A stretch of DNA of 64,000 nt from Plazaster borealis (GCA_021014325.1 CM037457.1:5004721-5068720); one strand, 5' to 3'. Shown: positions 33,522 to 46,015, counted from the stretch's first letter. Notes: generated from the letters alone by a model not told the origin. Numbers and translations: made by a program.

Positions 33522-34123
33522 CACTGCACAAACGGGGTGTTAAAGGCATCGTACACGTTTGGTAATTGTTAAAGACCAGTGTTCTCACTTAGTGTATCCC
33601 AACATATGCATAAAATAACAAGCCTGTGAAAATTTGGGCTCAATTGGTCATCGAAGTTGCAAGAAAATGATGAAAGAAAAAACACCCTTGTTGTACAAAT
33701 TTGTGTGCTTTCAGATAGGAATAAAAGGCTTCTTGCAAAAAGTCTTTTATTATTTTAGTGAGACATTACCTCTTTCTCAAAAACTACGTTACTTCAGAGG
33801 GAGTCGTCTCTCACAATGTTTTATACTATCAACAGCTCTCTGTTGCTCGTTACCAAGTCAGTTTTTATGCTAATATATATTTTGAGTCATTACCAAACGT
33901 GTACGATGCCTTTAAAATGGACACAATGGGTGTTGTCACATATAGATACCCAAAAAGAATCAAAATTTACACCATACGGTGTTAATATAACACTAATTTC
34001 TGCAAAAACAATTACATTGGTGTTATTTTAACACTCTATAAGATGTTAATTTTGATTCTGTCTTTGGTATCTATATGTGACAACACCCATGGTGTCAATT
34101 TTAACACCCCAGTTTTTGCAGTG
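33522..34123. mobile_element. C-family MITE split by a B element
   Basis: The left terminus CACTGCACAAACGGGGTG lies at 33522 and the body resumes at 33916 as AATGGACACAATGGGTGTTG, exactly as in the intact copy at 10658. The right terminus CACCCCAGTTTTTGCAGTG ends at 34123. Removing 33540-33911 restores a normal C element of about 230 bp. Confidence 0.9.
33540..33915 (+). mobile_element. TTAA family B MITE nested in a C element
   Basis: It begins TTAAAGGCATCGTACACG and ends CGTGTACGATGCCTTTAA. The flanking C sequence has one TTAA at this spot in the uninterrupted copy and two here, so TTAA is the target-site duplication. Excluding it, the element begins AGGCATCG and ends CGATGCCT. A TTAA duplication is known for piggyBac and Kolobok transposons; purine-rich AGG ends fit Kolobok better than the CCC ends of piggyBac (from memory). 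Confidence 0.9.
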
Positions 34124-35739
34124 TACAAATTCGTATTACAATCATGCACGAATAATAACACATTGACCTACAGTAGTAGGATATTACTATTGGGAACTGA
34201 CCAAATAAACTTAGGCTCGCCAAAAATTACCATTCGGGTCCTTAAGCCCATATTCAGTTTATCTCTAAAATCTCCCTCCCCGCACTTGTCAACAGAAAAT
34301 GTGGGTTAAGTGAAAACAATATCATGACATTTCCCTCTGATGGAGTGTATAGTGCATTGGGCTAAGGCTGCGGTGGATTTGAACTGAAGTACCCCCCGTG
34401 TAAACCAACACGATCTTGGGAGAGGCACTAAAAATGGCCGGCACTTGAATCGTGGGGAGCTGCTTACGTTACAACACTAAGGGCATTTACCGCGAGTTAT
34501 TGATTTAAATTTTTGTTGTTGAGCGTGTGTGATTTTGGGTCAGAAAAGATGAAAAAACCTAATACCCATGTTCCAGCACGGGAAGTGGAATTATGTGACC
34601 GGCTATACACTTACAGGGGTATTAGTTTTAGTTTACCTTCCTGGAATACGGGGGACAAATTCAGAGTGAATGCCGATTTAAACTTTAAAAACCCCAGATT
34701 TTGCAGTGGAGGGTTGCTGGAAAGTCAGTGGGTGTTTTGAGCTCGATTATGGGGGAGGTAGAAAACCACATTTCGATTTAATGTTCTCTGTAAACTCAGT
34801 TGTTATGCTCTGCAATAGACAGTGCAAGTCTAGTGTTCCCAACCATTATTTAGTTGTACGTGTGCGTAATTTTGTTTCTTCAAATACTTTAGCAAAACGT
34901 AGAATTACACCATTATTGCTGGGAAAGTTAAATTTTGCCATGAAATATATGAAAGTTAAAAAAAGTTGAACAAATCAAGGAAGAAACCCCGAGAAGAAGA
35001 CTGGACCTCCGTTTCCAGTTACTTGTAAACAATTACGAATTTTGCCCAACTGACGTTCGTGTTATCATCAAACCTATGTAATGGTCGCACACATTCGGGC
35101 GTGGTGATTGGCAAATGGGGTTTCCAAGAAATAGCATCCTCGTCCCAAGTTTTTATTTTTGTTTCAATGTTAACGTCAACAAATTATTTGTATTATGTGA
35201 AAATTGAAATTGTATTTATAACAAATTGCTGCGGGTATTTTTATGTTCACGGGATTTTGCATAAATTGAATTTAAAAAGAAGACTAGATTTCATAGAAAA
35301 AATACAGTCTTTGTGTGAGTTGTTTTCTCGTTTTTTTGATACGCGCGAGACTTGCACAGTCTATTACAATCGCAGGCACTTGACCGATTGAGGGTCAATG
35401 ACCGTACGATGTTTTTCATCCATCAGTAAAATTAGCTGTACATTTATCAATGTTCTATTTGGTTTGACCCTACACCTCAGCGTGATAAGTAGGCCTTCTG
35501 ATTGCACCCCGGTCCTGCTTGGGCTGGTGGGGGTGGTGGGGGGGCGGGTAACCCACGCACAACCCACGCAGTTAGGTTGGGATTCGAACCCGATACGTTC
35601 CTCACAATTCCTTTCAATTTAACAAACCACTCAAAACAGCATTCGAATTAGCAGCAGCTTTTCGCTGAAAACCCTCTAGTTGCCCCTATACTCTGCTGAA
35701 TTGGATGCCGGTTTCGCATGGCTAAAAAGAACACCTTGC
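34124..35739. other. Unique 1.6 kb, nothing certain
   Basis: A GATTCGAACCCGAT word near 35581 resembles a B box but has no A box at the right distance. G-rich GGTGGGGGTGG lies near 35527. Open frames at 34513, 34706 and 35059 have no recognisable domain. Confidence 0.4.
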
Positions 35740-36158
35740 GAAAGGGTCTGTATACGTTTGGTAATTACTCTGAAAATAAATGGCAATAAAAAACTTACTT
35801 GGTAAGAAGCACAGCATGCAGCTTTGGATAGTATAATGCATTTTGAGAAACTTTTCGTTTCGAAATACTGCAGTTATGGAAAAATATATTACTATTTATC
35901 CCCCAAATTTGAATCTCAGAAGCGTTACGCGTAACACTTCTCAGATTGTGTATTCCAATTGCAGATTATTCTTCCTGCGTGGACATAACCGCTCCAGATT
36001 TTCGGCAATATCTCAAAAACGCTACCACATTTTGAAATGAAATTTTCGCAGGTTAGTTTTATGGTATATATCTACGGTATGTTATGGTTTATATCCTAAA
36101 TATGTAGGATTGAATCAAACAGTGGGTTCCAATTACCAAACGTATACAATGCCTTTAA
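35740..36158 (-). mobile_element. TTAA family A MITE, left TTAA lost
   Basis: The left end is GCGAAAGGGTCTGTATACG (TTAA mutated); the right end is CGTATACAATGCCTTTAA. The palindrome centre is ACGCGT-like (AGCGTTACGCGTAACACTTC) rather than CTGCAG, as in the copy at 14726. A short internal duplication (GTATATATCTACGGTATG) extends the right arm. Confidence 0.85.
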
Positions 36159-37044
36159 GTTTAACTGAATATAATGCTATATAATTTCGCATGCCTCAAA
36201 GTGAAATTTAACGACGGTTTCAACTGCAGAGGCAAAATCACATTAATACGATTGCATGAAAGTGAAGAAGGCAGTCTGTTTGCAAAAAATGATGGAGAAA
36301 CCTTTATTTTCCCGTACTTCAAACTTGGAGAGGGAATCGTGCATGAACTGCATGCAGGGGTGCATCCAAATAAAGTGAGCTTGGCTACGGCTAAGGCTGC
36401 TGGCTGCTGGCTGCTGGCTGCATCAACAATGTCAAAGAAGTAGGACTTTTAGCAATCTGGTCATGGCCACCCCCAAGGCCATTAATTCTCTTGCCAATTG
36501 CAATGCAATCGTTTTTAGTAAACATCCTGCCGGTACGGTAACCTCTACTTCACATTAATAAGTGAATGAAAGAAAAACTATAACGAAAACCAATTGCAAT
36601 CGAAACTCGGGGGTTGTTTATAAATAATATTTGAGGAAAATTGGACGGTTGGGTTGAAAGTCCTTTCTAGAACCAACGTACCATTTATTTCGCCTCACCC
36701 TGTTTACATCGTACAATACAAACTTACTTTGGAAACGTGTTTACGTTCTATACACTACCAAATGCTTTGAAGAAAACAATTTCAGCGAAGAAAGACGGGT
36801 TACAAAACGAGCATTATGACAAACGAAAGATTGTTATATTCATAAATAGAGTTTTGAATTGTTTGCTGGTCGGTGTATTAACCATTACGCTTCACTTGTA
36901 CTGCGAGGTCGGGCTGGTCGACGTTCAGCTATTCGCTATACGGCTGGATGACCTCATAGAAAACCTAAGGTGGGTTATTGACAAATAAAAGTACTTCTTT
37001 GTAATTAAAGGGGGCAGGGCGAGGCCGGGAGGGAAGGAACAGTC
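36159..37044. other. Unique, nothing recognised
   Basis: A short GGCTGCTGGCTGCTGGCTGC run lies near 36400. Overlapping frames have no domain. Confidence 0.45.
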
Positions 37045-37330
37045 TCGGTCTGAAAGCTCTCTGGTTTACAATTATTTTATACCCAAACCAAGCCGCCTGA
37101 AATACTGTCAAAGTCGATAAATAGCATTTAAATACCCGAACCTCTCCACAAAGCAGGCGTTGCTTATTTTGATAGCAGTAATCGAAATAAGCACGAAACA
37201 TGTACGAAATCCCTGACCAAAAAGCTTCCATCGGTTTTCCTTGGTGTTCACATGTCCACCGAATATCAAATCTGATGTCCTTTTCACAATTAAGTTGTAA
37301 GGTATGTTTTAACTGAAAACTAGAGTGTGG
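37045..37330 (+). mobile_element. TTAA family J element, both palindrome halves
   Basis: CTGAAATACTGTCAAAGTCG, then the core hairpin GCTTATTTTGAT / TAATCGAAATAAGC near 37158-37189, then CATGTACGAAATCCCTGACC and a decayed TTTTCACAATTAAGTTGT. The outer termini are not clear. Confidence 0.6.
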
Positions 37331-40060
37331 GGAAAGCGACTCTTCCGAAAACCCAAACGAGATATTTCCCGTTAATTGTTTAATATTGTGATTTTCACTG
37401 ATTTGCTAATGTTTTCAATGTTCAATTGTGTCAAAAGACTGAGATATTCCTATCGAAAGATGAACTATACGAAGTTTCTCAATTCAGGGTTTGGAAATGA
37501 AACGCAGGATCGGAAAATGTGTTTACCTCTGACGTCATTGGCAAAACGAAATAATCACCAAGTTTCGGGGAGATGTTTGCGGACAACTGAAGTTTTTCGA
37601 CAGAAATATTTCTCTCTTTCTTTCTTTCTTAAAATTAGTCGTAGGTTCATCTTTAATTTGTAACCAAAATAATAGGTAAAAGCATTGCCCTTCACTTGTG
37701 AACTTATTGTGTAACCGTGGTTGTTAAAGTACGCGACCAACATTTTAATTTGTCAACCAACTATCTATATCACTAACCCGCAGCATTTACAAACGGACAC
37801 CAGGGAAATTAGAATCTCCAAAAGTTGCCGCAAAGCGATCTTTGGAGATTCACACTTTTCGACCTATTTTGTATTGATTTCTAATCAACTGCTTTCACAG
37901 GATGCTTACTATACCATAACCATATCTAAAATAGACTTTCGGATGAAAACTACACGCTGTTTTCCCCCAACATCATTGCCAAAGTAGGATCCTATACGTT
38001 TAAAGGAGTATCACTAAGGCTATAATAGAAGCTTCCAAAATAATTATAGTATGCAATATTTGTCAAAGGATTAGAACTATTAGTAATGCGTTCTGCAAAC
38101 ATTGTGGGCAGATCTGAGTCACCGGGCGTTGATACCTCATACAATTTCTCCCCATCCACCAGTTTTGGGCACGATCGACCCCCAACAGATTTCAACTTTT
38201 GTTCAAAAATCAATTTCGAAGGGACAGGAATATTTTAACCGCCTCTCGCTTTCCCTCAAACCTCAGCTTGTCAAATGTTCTGCTCAGGTGTACGCGTATA
38301 CTCACGAGGCGCTATAAGAGAGCTGTCACTTGCGTGATACCATCACGGTGAAAGTTGAGTAACGTCGAACCGACAGCCGTATCAACTTCAGTATCGATTT
38401 GCGAGTATCGAATACATATTTAATAAGAGCTTAATAAAGCAACCCAATCCGGCCGCTCGTGGAGAAGCATGTATCACGTGAAATGCGACACCATCTCACG
38501 AAGTGTCGGCCCTTGCGCTTATGCGTCCATTTCAGACGCACGTCCATTTAATAAAAATGACATCGATCGTTTTATGAGAACATTAGTTCTAATGTTACAT
38601 ACTTAAACAGTTATAAAATCGTGCTTGCTTGCTGTTTGTCGATACGTAGATATCAGAACTGTTATGTTAACTGCTATAGCAATAACCGTTTCTTTTTTTA
38701 GACATGACAATTATGGAGTATGGCGATATGTTGTCGACTTTCTTTCAGAGGAAATTTCAAATGCTTTATTCGAAATACCGGTTGGAACTCACGGTGTTGT
38801 CATTTTGTGCACCGTCCTAATTTAGAAAAAAAATCACATATACATAGACAAATCAACTTCACGAAGTCTACTTACCGATGTTTGAATTCAGTCACAGAAA
38901 CAGTAATCTGTCCCTTTCTCGGCTTGTTGAGAAAGCCCCCCAAAAAAGACACAATTTTCCTGGCAACTCCGGGCCGATGAACTCCGAGAGCGGGCAGAGA
39001 CCGTAAAACCTCAAGCTAACGTTCCGTCTGTCGTCAACTCGCTCGCTCACCGCGTACACTACTTTAGGCGTCGGGGTCAGTCGGCGTAGACTGTGGTCTT
39101 ATAACGTTTTGTTGACTTCCCTCCCTCGTCTTCAGTGCGCAAAGTGTCAGCCTTCAGTCTCTGACTATTATAAGTTCGACTGCTATGTAGATGATCGTAG
39201 AACTGGTGTTTGTTGTTCGATTGGTGAACCACGAAACTTGACCTTATCCGGTTTTTGTTATTTATTAATACGTGTTTTGGATCGTTGGTTATTGACTGTT
39301 TGATGCGTCACTGACTCACTGTTGGGTATCCCGGCTCTATTGTTATGCTATCCAACTTTCAGTATGTGGAGCTCCTCAAAATGGCCTTCGACACACACAG
39401 TGCACATCAGCAGACGGCTGTATTTCACGAGCAGGCAACTATAAACACGACTGTTTTCTTTCTTGTTTATCAGTCTCTCTTTTCCCCCAAGTGTATAGTC
39501 TTCTTTCCTCGCCGCTGACGCAGCTCAGTTGTTCGCTGTTGTGTGGACTCTGTGTGCACTACTTTGACGTTCGTTCCATCTATTCACTTAATGCCAATAC
39601 TTCATCATCGCCATCATCACTTTGATCGTTTCATACCGATAATATTCGCCCCGTGTGAAATCGCCTTCTTTTATTCGCCAGCGGAGCGTGATGGGACGTC
39701 GCTAGGGTCACTCGACGGCCGTTTCATGTATATATTTATGTTGGATGAGAGTGTGTGCCGAATCGCTGGACAGTTGCAAAAGGAAAGCAAATGATTTAAC
39801 TCATAAAGGTTGAATTTAATCGAGAAACATTTCCCCCCTGATTATTCTGACGTCAATGTGACGTGTGATCCGTCACGTTGAAATTGGATTGGCCGTTACA
39901 TCGCAGCTGCAAGTTCGGTTACTACCTTTAAGGGATGGTAAATAATCAATCTGTTATAATAAATATTTTGCAGGACAAATTCTTCTCATTACTCAGAGAA
40001 AAGTAAAAGATACATGGCGTTACCGCAAACTGAAATTCATATCGATACTCCACCAGTGGC
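37331..40060. other. Longest unique stretch, 2.7 kb
   Basis: No repeat is recognised. The part around 38440-39560 is richer in CG words than the flanks (CTCGCTCGCTCACCGCG near 39039) and could hold a promoter or exons. The frame at 39109-39303 contains several cysteines (CAKCQ...DCYVDD...VCC), but I cannot link it to any domain. Confidence 0.4.
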
Positions 40061-40405
40061 GTGTCGTGGCCGAGCGGTCTAGTTCACCGGACCCAAGCTC
40101 TGGTGTTGTCAGCAGCAGAGTGTGGGTTCGAATCCCGGTTATGACACTTGTGTCATTGAGCGAGGCGCTTTAACATAATTGCTTCGTAAAAAGTTGGGAA
40201 AGTAGTGCATTCTGCTCTACCAGCCAGGCTCCTATGTGGATGATAACCATGTCTACATCCTTATACGGGCTGTGAAGGGGGTAACGTGCCCCTGGTGACT
40301 GTTGATTTGGGTCGATAGCCCAAATCAGTTAAGTGTAGCCCCCACCTTGAAGTGGCCGTCCGGCCTTTTTATGTTAGGCGATCTCTCATAAAAAAAATAT
40401 AAAAG
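40061..40405 (+). mobile_element. tRNA-Leu-like SINE
   Basis: The head GTGTCGTGGCCGAGCGGTCT with a CCCAAGC loop (anticodon CAA) and B box GGTTCGAATCC closes with TATGACAC. The body (ACTTGTGTCATTGAGCGAGGC) starts as in the copy at 24409, then differs, with GGCTCCTATGTGGATGATAA and GGCCGTCCGGCC. It ends in an A-rich tail. Confidence 0.75.
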
Positions 40406-40429
40406 GTTTCACTGGAGTTTGTCAAAAGG

Positions 40430-40850
40430 GAATGTACTTCACTTCATCGGAAGATGCTCGTTCCAACCCTCCAGTGTCTCAAGACATATTATATAGGGAT
40501 GATGATACACCATTGTTTTGGCTAAGTTTATTGCATTCCAATTGGCTAGTTATTGAGGAACATGCCATAAAGGGATTGTTCATAATATCGGAAGAGTGTA
40601 CAGACTTCTTTCCAATCTGTCTGTTTCTAAAATGTTAAGGGCAGGCCTATTTCATTCCAAATCGCTAGGTTTCACACAGGTGCATGCCATAAAGGGATTG
40701 TGCATCATCGGAACAGTGGACATTCGTTCCAATCCGCTTTTTTCCCTCTCCAAAACCTCATTGACGGATGCAAGGATGATTGTAAAAAAATGTTTAGGGC
40801 AGGCCTATTTCATTCCAATCTGCTGGCTTTCAGAGATAAGGTCCGATGAA
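40430..40850 (+). repeat. Degenerate tandem repeat, about 125 bp
   Basis: CATGCCATAAAGGGATTGT, a CATCGGAA word and GGGCAGGCCTATTTCATTCCAA recur two to three times in the same order. Units are diverged and vary in length. Confidence 0.7.
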
Positions 40851-41899
40851 TTATTTTTCGGTCTATTTTGCATGAGAACATTCATTTGCGTCTTCAAATG
40901 CGTACACCTTAACCTTGACAGTACTATACAGATGAAAATATTAGTATGTCGGGGATTGGTGTGATTTTTATCATCCGTGAGATTTCAGATTGAATATCGA
41001 CTTTCCCCTGGTAGTTACCATTCATGTTCGAATGAACATTGTTTTTTTCAGGCATTGCCAAGGTTAACGAATCTCCATTAAAAGCTCACCTTATACAGTT
41101 TATAAATTTCAAATTACATTACACGCTACATACATTTTCATCAGCGAGTCGCGTTCAAATGTTGCATACAAATTGTCAGCATCAGTGTAAATCTCACGAT
41201 GATTAAACAAACGAATAACCACATTCATGTTCAGAAAATGTTTAATTTTTCTGAAACTCTTTATGATTTTGTAAAAGCTATGTGAGATTTGTAAAATATT
41301 GTATAATCCTACGGAATACACGAACCGGAAAATGAAACCTTTCAAATGTATTTTCATGTAAATTTCACTCCACAACATTTCAGCAGAAGTAGGCCTATTA
41401 CAATGCAAATTTGTAACTGTCAAAGACAACGAAATTCATTGATAGTGCTCTTGCAATGAAGTCAATTAGAATGCAAGATTAAATGGCGCCCGATTTTGTT
41501 TTTTCTTCTGCGGCCAGCTTTGCAGTACATTGATCAGACAACATTTCTATAGCGGTTGCTATAAAGGATACGGTCCATTTAATATAATAAAGATTTATGC
41601 GTGTGTAAAGCACTATACATTGCATTAATGAGAGCGCCGATTGTCAAAATGAGAGTGCACAATTTTAACAGAGTGAATTTCCATCTCCCAACATCAAACG
41701 GCCGTCGGTGAATGTTTCCCTGACTGCAGTGCTCGTTGCCGATTGGCGGGGTAAAAACTGATATCACCAGCAAGGAGCCGTGATCCCCCGTACCCGACAA
41801 CTTCCAGCGCAAGGTTTTTCACGAAAGCACCCGGGTGCTGACAGGGTTCTAACGAACCAACACTTCTTTAAAAAAAAACGTACTTGATTATGATAGTGG
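40851..41899. other. Unique, nothing recognised
   Basis: The minus-strand frame 41109-41429 has no recognisable domain. Confidence 0.45.
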
Positions 41900-42143
41900 A
41901 GCCCTTTTCACACGACAGCAATTTAGCAGGCGTCCCTTGTTTAATTTGAGCATGGTTGTGAAGTTTTACAAATTGTACTTCGTGTGAAGGGACAGTATTG
42001 TCCCAGTGAAATCTTCTTGCCCTCGTTATGGACAGTCTAGACATTGCTGTCCTTTCACACGAGGTGCATTTGGTAAAATTTCGCAACCCATGCTAAAATT
42101 AAGCAAGGGACCCTTGTTAAATTGCCGTCGTGTGAAAAGGGCT
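41900..42143. mobile_element. Z-family long-TIR MITE
   Basis: AGCCCTTTTCACACGACAGC...GCAATTTAGCA at the left mirrors AATTGCCGTCGTGTGAAAAG GGCT at the right. The arms continue inward through GTCCCTTG/CAAGGGAC and TTCGTGTGAAGGGACAG / CTGTCCTTTCACACGA, so nearly the whole element folds back. No clear target-site duplication. Confidence 0.8.
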
Positions 42144-42679
42144 TAAGTTGTAAACTGTTTTGTCTTTATTGACTCTAGTCTCTGCTGTACGAATGTCACC
42201 TCAACTCGAGACTGTAGTGTTATACACACGTACGTGTGAGTCACCCGTCAAGTTAAATGTAGTGTATATAGTGTTCGTGTGAATTCCGAGCCTCCAATTC
42301 TCGGCTTTCATCGTGTGAATACATCAACATCACGTTTTGGTGGCAACGTGATAGCATTTTACAGTCTTGGGAGATTTCCTAGCACAAAGTTGGGAAAAAA
42401 ACAACGTTTAATCATTATTTATGACTTCTTGTGTATAGATTAGCCACTTGTTATGGTAGGTCGGGAATTTCACGGGCACTTCCATTGGAATGTCTTATTT
42501 ATAGTCTATGTGGAAACTTTTGGAAGGGGCACAAAAGCCAAGACCAGGGCAACAGAGGCCAGGCCTGCAGAGTGGAGTAAATCTGTGTCAGGAACTAGTG
42601 GATAGTTTGACATTTTGACCCTATACGGCTTCTTTAGGGATTTGAAAAGAGTGCACAAATCAAAGTCGCATCCGGCTGG
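42144..42679. other. Unique, nothing recognised
   Basis: No repeat or exon is identified. Confidence 0.5.
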
Positions 42680-42975
42680 CTTGCTGTGGCTAAGTGGTGA
42701 AACGCACTGGACTGAAGCTTTGGTGTTTCTGATCATCAGAGTGTGGGTTCGAGTCCCGGTCGTGACACATGTGTCCTTGTGCAAGACAGTACACTTGTAG
42801 AGAGGGGTTTGCCCCGTTTTTTATTTTATTGTTGGCTGTAGACTGTGCCACAGCACCCTGTAAACCATTACATGGTGCTATGTCTTAGCTCCGCATACTT
42901 TGTGGACAAAATAATGAGCAGTTTGAGACGCCCTCGGGTGTGATAAAGCACTTTATTAAAACTGCGTATTAGTAT
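42680..42975 (+). mobile_element. tRNA-Leu-like SINE, diverged head
   Basis: The A box has drifted (TGGCTAAGTGGTGAAACG); the B box GGTTCGAGTCCC and CGTGACACATGTGTCCTTG are kept. The 3' body GGTTTGCCCCG...GACTGTGCCACAGCACCCTG matches the copy at 24409. Confidence 0.7.
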
Positions 42976-43242
42976 TAATATCAATAATGACATAATGAAG
43001 TGTTGTTTCTATACGTCTCTATAGACTATGTATAGATTGGAGTGGAGCCTTTGTTGTGGTATTCGAAGAGGTGATGGTGCTGTGTACTTCCATTTTGCAC
43101 ATAATGTATACTGCTAATGTGAAATTCTGGGGGTTGATCATTATGGGCTGCCCCTCCCCCCGTCCTAAAAATAGGGGATCTCCACACCCACTGGATTTAC
43201 GCACGTGATCACTTGACTACAGATCTTTATTCGTTGACACCA

Positions 43243-43435
43243 GGGCCCAATTTCATCGAACTACTTAACCAGAAAATATTGCTTAACATTTTTCTGCTAA
43301 GCACAACTAAGCAGGATACCAGTTACATTTTGTACATGCGAAATAGTATTTTAGCTGGTAACCGTATCCTGGTTAGCATAATTTTGTTGTGGTTAGCGAC
43401 TTTTTATGCTTAAGCAGCTTTATGAAATTGGGCCC
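43243..43435. mobile_element. F-family MITE, intact
   Basis: GGGCCCAATTTCATCGAACT left and GCTTTATGAAATTGGGCCC right. Inside: GCTAAGCACAACTAAGCAGG and GGTAACCGTATCCTGGTTAGC. The arms carry repeated GCTTA/TAAGC words. Confidence 0.85.
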
Positions 43436-43605
43436 AGCAGGCAGTATAATGAAGACAGGTTGTACTGTCCTTTACTTACTTACTTTTTTAACTGGTAGAG
43501 ACTGTAAACTGTTAATTATTTCAAAGCATCAGCCTGGACCCTTAAAAGCTTCAGTGACACCTGATTGCCGACCAAGATCAAGGTGAACTTGTTTTAGAAC
43601 GAGTG

Positions 43606-44530
43606 TGTTTTCTGGTAGGCAAGCTGGTGCGTAGATTGTAGTGGACTCGCAGGTGTTTTCTGGCAGGCAAGCTGATGCGTAGATCATAAAGGACTCAGTG
43701 TGTGTTTTCTGGCAGGAAAGCTGATGCATAGATCATAAAGGACTCAGTTGGGTTTTTTCTGGCAGGCAAGCTGATGCGTAGATCATATAGGACTCAGTGG
43801 GTGCGTTTTCTGGCAGGCAAGCTGATGCGTAGATCATAAAGGACTCAGGTTGTGTTTTCTGGCAGGCAAGCTGATGCGTAGATCATAAATGACTCTGTGG
43901 GTGTTTTATGGCAGGCAAGCTGATGCGTAGATTATAAAGGACTCAGTGTGTGTTTTCTGGCAGGCAAGCTGATGCGTAGATCATAAAGGACTCAGGTTGT
44001 GTTTTCTGGCAGGCAAGCTGATGCGTAGATCATAAATGACTCTGTGGGTGTTTTATGGCAGGCAAGCTGATGCGTAGATTATAAAGGACTCAGTGTGTGT
44101 TTTCTGGCAGGCAAGCTGATGCGTAGATCATAAAGGACTCAGGTTGTGTTTTCTGGCAGGCAAGCTGATGCGTAGATCATAAATGACTCTGTGGGTGTTT
44201 TATGGCAGGCAAGCTGATGCGTAGATTATAAAGGACTCAGTGTGTGTTTTCTGGCAGGCAAGCTGATGCGTAGATCATAAAGGACTCAGGTTGTGTTTTC
44301 TGGCAGGAAAGCTGATGCATAGATCATAAATGACTCTGTGGGTGTTTTCTGGCAGGCAAGCTGATGCGTAGATCATAAAGGACTCATGGGTGTTTTCTGG
44401 CAGGCAAGCTGATGCGTAGATCATAAAGGACTCGGTGGGTGTTTTCTGGCAGGCAAGCTGATGCGTAGATCATAAAGGACTCGGTATGTATTTTCTGGCA
44501 GGCAAGCTGTTGCGTCGATCATAATAAAGG
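43606..44530 (+). repeat. 49-bp minisatellite with 147-bp higher-order repeat
   Basis: About 19 units of the form TTTTCTGGCAGGCAAGCTGA / TGCGTAGATCATAAAGGACTC plus a variable GTG-rich spacer. Between 43847 and 44287 three 147-bp blocks (3 x 49), each of three distinct unit types, are identical base for base by eye. A fourth block starts at 44288 and then diverges. Flanking units vary in the spacer. Confidence 0.95.
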
Positions 44531-44734
44531 ACTCTTTGAAATAGGGAATTGAGCGTGCAGATGGAATAAGGTCACACAAACACTACTCTTTTGTATCACA
44601 TGTAAACAAAGCAAAAGCTATGAGTCAAATAGTTCGGCAGATACAATTTTTTGATCATGGACAATTTGTAAAATATAGCATTGTTGTGCAGAAGGTGTAG
44701 TCTACAGTTTTTTTAAATCACTTTTTTTAACAAA
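44531..44734. other. Unique spacer
   Basis: Nothing recognised. Confidence 0.5.
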
Positions 44735-45035
44735 TGTAAATTACATACTGGATTCAATTATAGTCATACAAATCGATCGGTTTCAATCTGACATGTCGTT
44801 GATTAATACCAGCACCAGTCAGCCATATAAATATTTCCATCTGAAATACTGTCAAAACCAAGAAAAAATTGTATCTGGAGACCCCAAATCACCGTTGCCT
44901 ATTTCGATTGTAACAACCGAAATAAAGCAAATGTGTGAACGTTTTTCGTTGGTTTCACGGGAACGCGGCCACCAAATTTCACAGGCTGGTTGTTTGTTGT
45001 GTTTTATTGAAAACTGGAGGATGGGAATGAGTCTG
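44735..45035 (+). mobile_element. TTAA family J element, both palindrome halves
   Basis: CTGAAATACTGTCAAAACC, GAGACCCCAAATCACCG, core hairpin CTATTTCGATTGTAACAACC / GAAATAAAG near 44905-44935, then CACCAAATTTCACAGGCTGG and TTGTTTGTTGTG. Frames on both strands cross it and are fortuitous. Confidence 0.65.
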
Positions 45036-45744
45036 CTCTTGAAAATAACAATGCTGCATAGTACACATTTGAAGGAAAGCCATGGGGCAAGGTCGCTCTG
45101 CAAAGCAGGCTTTACCTCAGGTATGATCAAGAGACAGGGATCAAATCAAGATGAAAGTGCAACACGCCTACGATAATGCCAAGTTAATTTGCCACGGAGT
45201 ACGGTTAGATTTATTTGCACTTGGAACCTAATCGTGGGCCGGGAGAGTGCGTTTCAACAAGTCACGATCAATAATGAAGAACCATGGAAGATTACATCAA
45301 AAAGAGTGGAAGTGTCCAGAACGGTAGCTTCTTTGTAATTTTTTTCTTTATTGAAAATTTTGCTCTAGGCAGAACACAGCCAGGCGACCTTGGGATTTCA
45401 CTTTTGGTAAAAGGAGACTCGTTTTATGTGTACGATCTTAAAAGCATTTCCTGGCAATTAGAGTGAACTCTGTACAACTTACTAATTAATTTCCCTTGTA
45501 GTGGATAAAGTAATTTATGTTTAGTTGATAAAGTAATTTAAGTGTTGTTGACAACGGAATTTCTGTGTATAGCCGACAAAGGAATTTTGGCAGTGTTCAT
45601 TATACGCGTAGTGAAATTTGAAATGTTTTCCAGCAAACGAATCATTAACATCGTTAGTTTTGTGAAGTGTAAACAAAAAGTTAGTGAACTGTTTTCAGTG
45701 TTAAAACCTACTTTTTATATTTACGATACCAGTGTACCTGGTAC
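45036..45744. other. Unique; short GATAAAGTAATTTA repeat
   Basis: TGGATAAAGTAATTTATGTT and TTGATAAAGTAATTTAAGTG follow each other near 45501-45545. No gene. Confidence 0.5.
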
Positions 45745-45985
45745 TGATTGCCAGTGGGGGATCTGTCTGAAGAACTGTCACGTGCCCGGGGCCGGGGAAA
45801 AAATTCCCCGGACGTTCAAATTTATTTTTGATTCGCCGAATCGAAACAAGCGCGCGTTGGAACGTGTTCACAGTCCCAGATAGAACAATCAATCGTAATT
45901 GTCCGTCGTTTTTTACGAAAACGTAACCACCCGATTTGATGAAAATTTCCCAGGCTGTTTGTGTATGGCGTGTATTATAGTTCGC
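45745..45985 (+). mobile_element. TTAA family J element, diverged
   Basis: TCTGAAGAACTGTCACGTGCC, a decayed core hairpin (GATTCGCCGAATCGAAAC), ACGAAAACGTAACCACCCGA, TTTGATGAAAATTTCCCAGG and CTGTTTGTGT follow the J order. CCCGGGGCCGGGG near 45784 is an added palindrome. Confidence 0.55.
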
Positions 45986-46015
45986 TAGAAGAAATGAATA
46001 ACAGCTCCCGTAAAA

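Noticed and set aside
39109..39303. Cysteine-containing small secreted protein
   Set aside because: No signal peptide, no repeatable cysteine spacing, no splice context.
43606..44530. CRISPR-like array
   Set aside because: Units are contiguous 49-bp tandem repeats with no unique spacers, in animal DNA.
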